Of a stretch of 64,000 nt of DNA, positions 58,232-64,000 are shown piece after piece. Below the pieces are notes generated by a model. It saw only the letters and a program-made list of their open reading frames with translations. It searched no databases and was not told where the DNA came from. How positions within the stretch are numbered: the first letter of the stretch is position 1; each line of letters begins with the position of its first letter. Source of the stretch: Adiantum capillus-veneris (lineage: Eukaryota; Streptophyta; Polypodiopsida; Polypodiales; Pteridaceae); contig CM043966.1 in assembly GCA_014529385.2 (NCBI GenBank), positions 103,553,087-103,617,086 on the forward strand, read 5' to 3'. The translations under genes were made by a program, and so were the position numbers.

Positions 58232-58970
58232 CTTTTTCCTTCAGCAGTGTCTCACTGATTTGCTTCTGCGTCTCTATTTCGGCTCTCGCTTCTGCCAATT
58301 GCTACTCTAGCTCTTTTACTTTTTTCTCGTTGGCGGCCCTATGGGCCATCATCCCCGAGAGAAGCAACTGTCTTTGAAGTTTTTCTTGCTCTAGATCCTC
58401 TTGCAGCGCCGCTAGGGTGTTCATTGCTGTTGTAGCATTGTCTGATGTGGAGACCAATGCTCCAGCAGGTTCCTGGTTTGCCAGCAAGGTTGTTAGAGTA
58501 CTTTTGATAGTGAGGTATGAACTATTAACCCTCTAGAACCTTGCTATTTTGTAATCAAGATGCTCCATCCCTTTCTTTACCCTTGCTGTCAAATCTTGGC
58601 ATTCTGTTCCTTGGTTTTCAACTCCGTCCTGACATCCACCAAGTCTTTGATCAGAGACTGAGCCTGCTGTCCCTCAGTGTCTCTTTCCTTCGTTGTGAGC
58701 TCTAGTTGTTCCCGCAGGCTCTCTAGCTCCTCTTGCTCAGATTTTTGCATGTGTTGAGCTTCCTATACCAGCCTTTCTTTTTCTTCTAGCACCACGTGCT
58801 GCCATCGGAACTCTTTTTCCAGATCTTGCAAGGTTTTTCTGTAGTCAAAATCAGCCACAGCCTGACAGGATTCTTGGTACCATATTGCTTCAAGAGGGGG
58901 TACAGACTAGATTTTTGGCCTACCTGACATAGGACTGATTTTCATTACCTTTGATCTCGAGATAATTTGT
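58232..58970 (-). pseudogene. Coiled-coil protein fragment, unrecognised
   Basis: Minus-strand reading gives a Glu/Gln/Leu-rich helix-forming sequence: VADFDYRKTLQDLEKEFRWQ, EQEELESLREQLELTTKERD and LAALQEDLEQEKLQRQLLLS, with heptad spacing of Leu and other hydrophobics. Three stops (near 58762, 58600 and 58534) and a changed frame break it. About 230 residues. It lies on the same strand as element B, between its 5' LTR and its 3' ORF, so it may be part of a B-encoded extra protein; alternatively it is a captured host gene piece. Confidence 0.5.
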
Positions 58971-59536
58971 ATACCACCTGTGGGTCGAACCACTTGTCAT
59001 TTGAATCAAGCAGGGATAGATCCCCTTGCACCAATCATAGAAGAAGGTAGTGAATCCAAAACATCTTTGGAATGATTATTTTATGTGATGACTGACCAAC
59101 GCATAGGAAGTCAATTGCCAACCATAGCAGAAGTAGGTGGTAACTCAGCAAGCATGTATCAAACGCCAAAAACGTACCGTCAAAGCTAGTGGACCGTAAA
59201 CAAGCGTCAAAATTGACCCTACTCAAGACATTTGGAGCATCAACATTGTAAGAAATCCATGTTTTCTCACCTATTAAGAGTTTTTTCTTCCTTATTTGTA
59301 TCCTACTTGGATACTCCCATTGTAAATATCCAATTCCATTTGTAAATCAATAAAAAAACTAACTCTACTAATTTACTAACACTATCCTACTATGAAAAGT
59401 CCTATCACCTCCACTTCTCTCCTCTCTCTCTTCTTCATATATCCACACCAACTTCTTGATAATTCCAAGCAAAATAAATTAGATAAGTGCTGAAAATCTA
59501 GCCCAACCATGGTTAGAGGAGTAACCCTAGCCCTCA
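58971..59536. other. No recognised gene
   Basis: AT-rich, with AATCAATAAAAAAAC near 59345 that could be a polyadenylation-type site, possibly from an LTR bordering repeat D. Confidence 0.45.
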
Positions 59537-60200
59537 AAATTGCTATAAAAGGAGGGTCTAGCTAGCACAAAAAGGGGGGAGCCATAAGCAAGAGCACTAT
59601 GCTATAGCTTGAGAAGCCAAGCTCAACCTCTCTAGAAGGAGCTCTTGGGAAGCTCATTGTCTTATGTATATACATGTGTTGTATTAGGGGTGATTAGCAA
59701 GGGAACTCTATGCCATTGTAAGAGAGAGAGTGATCATTCAATTGAGAGTAGGAAATCTATCATTTCTCTTACTAGTGTAAGCCCAACATTTGTTGAATCA
59801 AGGAGGGTGGATTTGGACTAAGCTTGGATACTTTGTCTCTCTTCCAATGTGAAGTAATGGACAACAATGATGTGTAAGTGTCTTGGTGCTTTTTTTAAGT
59901 TCTTGATAGCTTGTCTTTGGGTGTTGTCATCAATTTAGTCATAAATCCCAGTAAGAGGGCGACAAGGTGGAGAGGACTCCCCTAGCCTTAAGACAGTGAT
60001 TGGGGTGGCTTTTCTTGTGATCTGTTGTGGTGTAATTTACTCAAGCTATGTTGAACAAGTACTAATCTCACTTTAATTGGTCATGACAGATTTGTAAGAA
60101 GGTATTAATGCAACAAACACCCCCCCCCTTCTCTCTCTTTCTCACATATATAATTGTGTTTGCTTGATCACTGCCGATACATTTCAAAGCAGCCCGAGAA

Positions 60201-60254
<54 letters not shown>

Positions 60255-60428
60255 GCGTCCTAGTTCGCATCCCAAACTAGGTGGTGCCCCAAATTTTTGT
60301 AGTGTTAGGTCGCGGGTTTGTGTGTGTGTTGTTGTTTTTTTCCAACCCCAACCCAATTGAGAAGCATGGGAGCCTAGAAGAGTGCTTAGAGGCCACTCTT
60401 CTTGTTGCTCGCCCATGACCGCCTCAGT
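59537..60428 (+). repeat. Repeat D, right arm
   Basis: Reverse complement of 47313-48247, including AAGGGGGGAGCCATAAGCAA (59570-59589), a C run (60121-60129) and (CT)n (60203-60252). Confidence 0.75.
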
Positions 60429-60699
60429 AGCAAAGGGGAAGATGGTCATGGAACGAGAGGACCAACCACCTCATGTAGACCTTCCTAATGCCACATATAT
60501 CTTCAAGAAGAGAGTAAAATGGGTTGTGACAGACCTAGGAGAGGAAGGAATATACGAGCACAAATTTGTTTCGTGGGTGTTTTTCACCCCATTTTTTACT
60601 TGATTTTTTCTTGTTTTATTTCTTTTGAGGTTCAAAAGGTGGATTGAGACGTGTGATAGCTCGAAACGAGCGTATCACTTAGGAGATCTAGGCGCACTT
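60429..60699. other. Junction sequence between repeat D and element B
   Basis: No recognised feature. A frame with HVDLPNATYIFKKRVKWVVT is open to 60603 but unlike any family I know. Confidence 0.45.
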
Positions 60700-60890
60700 T
60701 ACAGCACACTTCTCACTCACACTCTCAGCTCCCTAAATCTCCTAAGAGAGGATCTAGCCGGTCCACTGACTCTAGACTCCACTAAACTCTAACCCTTGTC
60801 TAGTAGCCTAACTGAGGTGTAAAATGGATTTGTGGGTTGATCTTCTTTTAAGGAAGCTAACTGTGCACTCGGTCACTCATCACCTAAGGT
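60700..60890 (-). other. Leader of element B, outer copy (truncated)
   Basis: Matches 15670-15840 in reverse complement, then diverges near 60700. Gag is missing on this side. Confidence 0.75.
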
Positions 60891-60912
60891 GCATTCCCCG
60901 GCAGCGGCACCA
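60891..60912 (-). other. Primer binding site of element B, outer copy
   Basis: Minus strand TGGTGCCGCTGCCGGGGA followed by ATGC; it lies next to the LTR end GCAAACA. Confidence 0.85.
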
Positions 60913-60913
60913 A

Positions 60914-61838
60914 TGTTTGCGGGTCGCGGCAACGGATCGACGTCCATAGCATAGCTCTCACGCATCAACATAAAATATCAATATAAGAGAAGCGACCAGG
61001 ATGAGGCATGGAAACTCACTAGGGTGTCATTCCTAATGAAGTGAACTTGATGAGATGCAACTACTAACTCTGCAAGAAAATCATATGCACTAAAGCCAAG
61101 TAATCTGCCTATGTCCTTCTACACAGCTCTACAATCATCATGCCCGTTTAACATGCAAATCATATCAGATTCGCACGAAACTTGAAGGGGAGCTATAGGG
61201 GACTATTTAGAATCTATCCTATCATTGTCATAGCATTCTCAAGAGGTACATGGATCGCGATCATTCATCCCAAAGTCAACAAAAACAATGAACAAATGAT
61301 CCCAAAGGGTCGTTTCAGGGTCCCTGAAACCTCTCTTAAGGTCAAAACAACATAAAATACGCATTTAAACACTCAAAACAACGATTTAAGGTCTCAAACG
61401 CGTAGTTGAACACCTACACCGAATCTTTAATGCTTACACTTGAATGGAAGAGAAAAGTAAGAGGAACACAATGCAATAAACGAATCTGAATTTGGATTAC
61501 CGTAGCCACAAAAGCGAAGATTACAAGTTGGAGCACGAGGGAGCTCTCAAATGTACGCTGTCTTCTTTAAAACTTGTGATAAAAGAGGATTGTGTTCAAA
61601 CTTACAAAACTGACCTTTATAGTTTAGGTCTTTACAAATGTCTTGTCCGGCCAAAAAGTCCTAAACTTCTAACCAGATCTCCACTAAACAAATGCTCTCG
61701 AAAAAATAATCAAAAATTCCTTTAGAAGTTCGCGGCTTAGAGAAGCTCTTTTACAGAAGGAGGAGATTTTCGTAAAAGTGTAGATTCCCTAAAAAATGTG
61801 ACTCTTTCTCTGGAGACCATTGCTTCGTCCGTCAAACA
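60914..61838 (-). repeat. 5' LTR of element B
   Basis: 925 bp, same family and orientation as 8578-9503. With that LTR and the CTCTA duplication it marks the outer limits of the B insertion. Confidence 0.9.
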
Positions 61839-61922
61839 CTCTATGCTTCTTAGAAACTTGTTCTTAATGAGATTGTCACTATGTTATCAATTTTCACCGT
61901 TACTAGTGCATTAAATGTTACA
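61839..61922 (+). repeat. Remaining end of chromovirus A 3' LTR
   Basis: Starts with CTCTA (target duplication), continues TGCTTCTTAGAAACTTG and ends TTACA, as the 5' LTR does at 1216-1307. It completes the LTR broken at 8577. Confidence 0.88.
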
Positions 61923-64000
61923 GCACTAGAATAATTATAGCATAAAAAGTATCTTGTTGTTTGCAATGATGTATGTGTTGATCTTGATATCCAATGCTAG
62001 ATTCATAGCTAGTGATGAGGGAAAGCAAAGTCATGATGAGATTTTAAGAATGTATGTGATAGAGTGTTGATCTTCCTTGGGTGCAAAGTGTTATGAATAA
62101 TTTCCTTCAAAATGTATCTGAGTGGTACTTCCCTTAAAAATCTGGGTTTGAGAGGTAGAATGCAATTGCATTTGTGGGCTACAATGTTCTAAGGGCTAAA
62201 AAAATTTATCACCTTTCTACCACCCAAGGTCATCCCAATTCGCTTTTGAGTAATTGGTCTTTGAGGACTCATGATTGTATAGGTATGCCTAGGAGTGAAA
62301 CTTTGAAATGAATAATGGATATTGTTACTAAATCCCTTAGCCTCATTGATGACGAGCAAGTTTCACTCATGAATAGAAAGCACTCGTGCAGGATAGAGGG
62401 GCCTCTATCTCCTATAGAATGAAGAGACTCTAGTGCTACATGTATGAAAGAAAATAGGCAAGGAAAAAAGGCATCATCAGTACTACATGGAGTTGGGCAC
62501 ATCCCACACATAACTATTGAGATGCAAATTTCTTGACGAGCAACACTTGGGCATGTTTACATGTCAATTAGATATTTTTGCAAAGTTATCAAATGACATA
62601 CTCTTCTATTTCACAAAAGCAATGGAGTGCATGTAGGTCTTCTGGGTTGTGCAGATCAAGAAAGTATTTTAAGAACTTCAAGGACGCTTTGTTGCTTAAT
62701 GGAAGATGATCTTGGCTCGATTCTTTGAGCATTGAGTAAGGGCCCTTGTGTCTTGTGATATTCATAAGTTGCAAGCTATGGATGGGGGAGATAATGTTGG
62801 AAGATTTTGATGCGATTTTAAATGCATTTTCAATTGGAGCAATCTAGTGAAGGAAATTATATTATCTAAAAGAGGTGATCATGTACTAGGCTTGTGTGAG
62901 GAGTTCGAGCATGCAAAAAGTTGTTGAGAGCTAGATCTCAGCTTTTTATCTATTTGCTTTGGGGTCTCTAGAAGAGTCTCTATCTCGTCCTGTTTCTCTT
63001 GGTGGATGGCCCTTCTTTGTGGAGCTATGCTAATTTTAGATCACTTTATGGAAGAGGAAGCTATGTGCAAACATCTCATTGTGATCTTGAAAAGCAGAAG
63101 TAGATCTACATGATTAAGTTTGAGGACATCAAAGCTACCAAAGAATGATAAGAGCTCTCTTCAATAATTGTTGGGGTCTAGATAGATATAGTGCCTATCG
63201 TACACTTGCACTTCTATACGAGCGGATAATTTTGCTTACCTTGGTTGGCCTCTGTCATCATCTCTATCATGACGTCGCTTCTCATAGTAATGAGAATGGA
63301 AAATTTTACATGCAAAAGAAATTCCTAAGCTCAAGCTACATAGGGCTTCCTTATGCTTAGTGTTCACCTTAGACACTCAAGAGCGACTCAATCTATTTCT
63401 AAGGGGCCCATAGCAACAAGAAAATCAAATGTAGCTCAACTCTTAGAATACATCTTGGACATAATGAGAAGTATCTTTTAAACAAGACGCACATCATGCA
63501 ACCAAATTGGATTGAAGATGGGTGAAAGCATGTTAATGTGTCACACTTTTTCATGCCCCGAAAAATGCTAACCATCACAATTTTGACATATGCTTACTAG
63601 TATAATAACATGAGCTACATCTCCAAGATCTATGATGTATGATATATCAATAGAAAGCTCTTAAAACAAGGAATCCAAATGTACAACCTCCGACAAATTT
63701 TGATATCATTTGTAAAAATTTACCGTAAACTTTTACCAGACGCCCAAACTTTTTAAGATGTGCTAACTTGAAAATGGTAACTAGCACAAAAAGTGTGACA
63801 CGTTAACATGCTTTCACCCATATGCAAGTGGGGTCCATTAAAAAGTGGCAACAACTCAACAATGAGTTTTGAAACATTGAAAACCCTACATTCATATACA
63901 AGAGAGCACAAAGCTAAATAAGAAGTGAGAGTTGTATTTTCACCACAGTGGAAGACAATGCCACAAATGATTGCAAGGAGTTTATAGAACTAAGCTAAAT
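61923..64000. repeat. Right arm of the large inverted duplication
   Basis: Sequence flanking the A element on the right, matched in reverse complement by 11225-14638. No transposon is present at the site of the 11390-12727 insertion. It contains the same two unassigned frames (62589-62774 minus; 63145-63360 plus). It runs off the window. Confidence 0.86.

Overview
This is nuclear DNA from a land plant with a large, repeat-rich genome. The evidence is nested Ty3/gypsy and Ty1/copia LTR retrotransposons with plant-type primer sites, a tRNA-derived SINE, long (CT)n/(AG)n tracts, and introns with GT-AG borders. A fern or gymnosperm would fit, but the species cannot be settled from the sequence. 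I see no intact host gene. Almost every recognisable reading frame is a broken transposon protein.

Layout. (1) 1-8577: a decayed Ty3/gypsy chromovirus ('A', + strand) with LTRs, a Met-tRNA-type primer site, gag, protease, RT, RNase H, integrase and chromodomain. (2) Its 3' LTR is split at 8577/8578 by a second LTR element ('B', - strand). B's outer LTRs are 8578-9503 and 60914-61838, flanked by the same 5-bp duplication CTCTA. The rest of A's 3' LTR resumes at 61839. Everything from 8.6 to 61.8 kb therefore lies inside or was added to one A-LTR insertion site. (3) 11225-15840 is an inverted copy of the right edge of that insertion (60700-64000 and beyond): flanking DNA, A-LTR end and B LTR. 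In the left copy a long degenerate B gag-protease region (17.4-22.45 kb) follows. A 1.34-kb inverted-repeat transposon sits only in the left arm. (4) 22.5-34.0 kb is a mosaic: a 66-bp minisatellite, a fairly well preserved Ty1/copia element (26.2-31.1 kb, - strand), a gag-like relic, one exon-like fragment and an integrase fragment.

(5) 34.1-45.4 kb is the most unusual block. It holds a + strand transposase-like gene and two - strand multi-exon genes. One has a RING-like zinc cluster and a Lys-rich tail; the other encodes an FCP1-like HAD phosphatase domain. Introns and spacers in the block are packed with ACCACTTTNAAGTGGT-type palindromes. Splice sites and phases join well, but each gene has a few stops or frameshifts. 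I infer a large, recently decayed multi-gene DNA transposon with accessory genes. (6) 45.5-58.2 kb holds chromovirus relatives of A ('C') in both orientations, with tandem LTRs and local inverted duplications, bracketed by an inverted pair of about 0.9 kb ('D'). (7) 58.2-61.9 kb has a coiled-coil reading frame, the second D arm, and B's leader, primer site and 5' LTR, then the right inverted arm to the end of the window.

How they work together: nothing here looks like a host operon or pathway. The functional groupings are those of mobile elements (gag/pol/LTR), plus the possible transposase, RING-like and phosphatase set in block 5.
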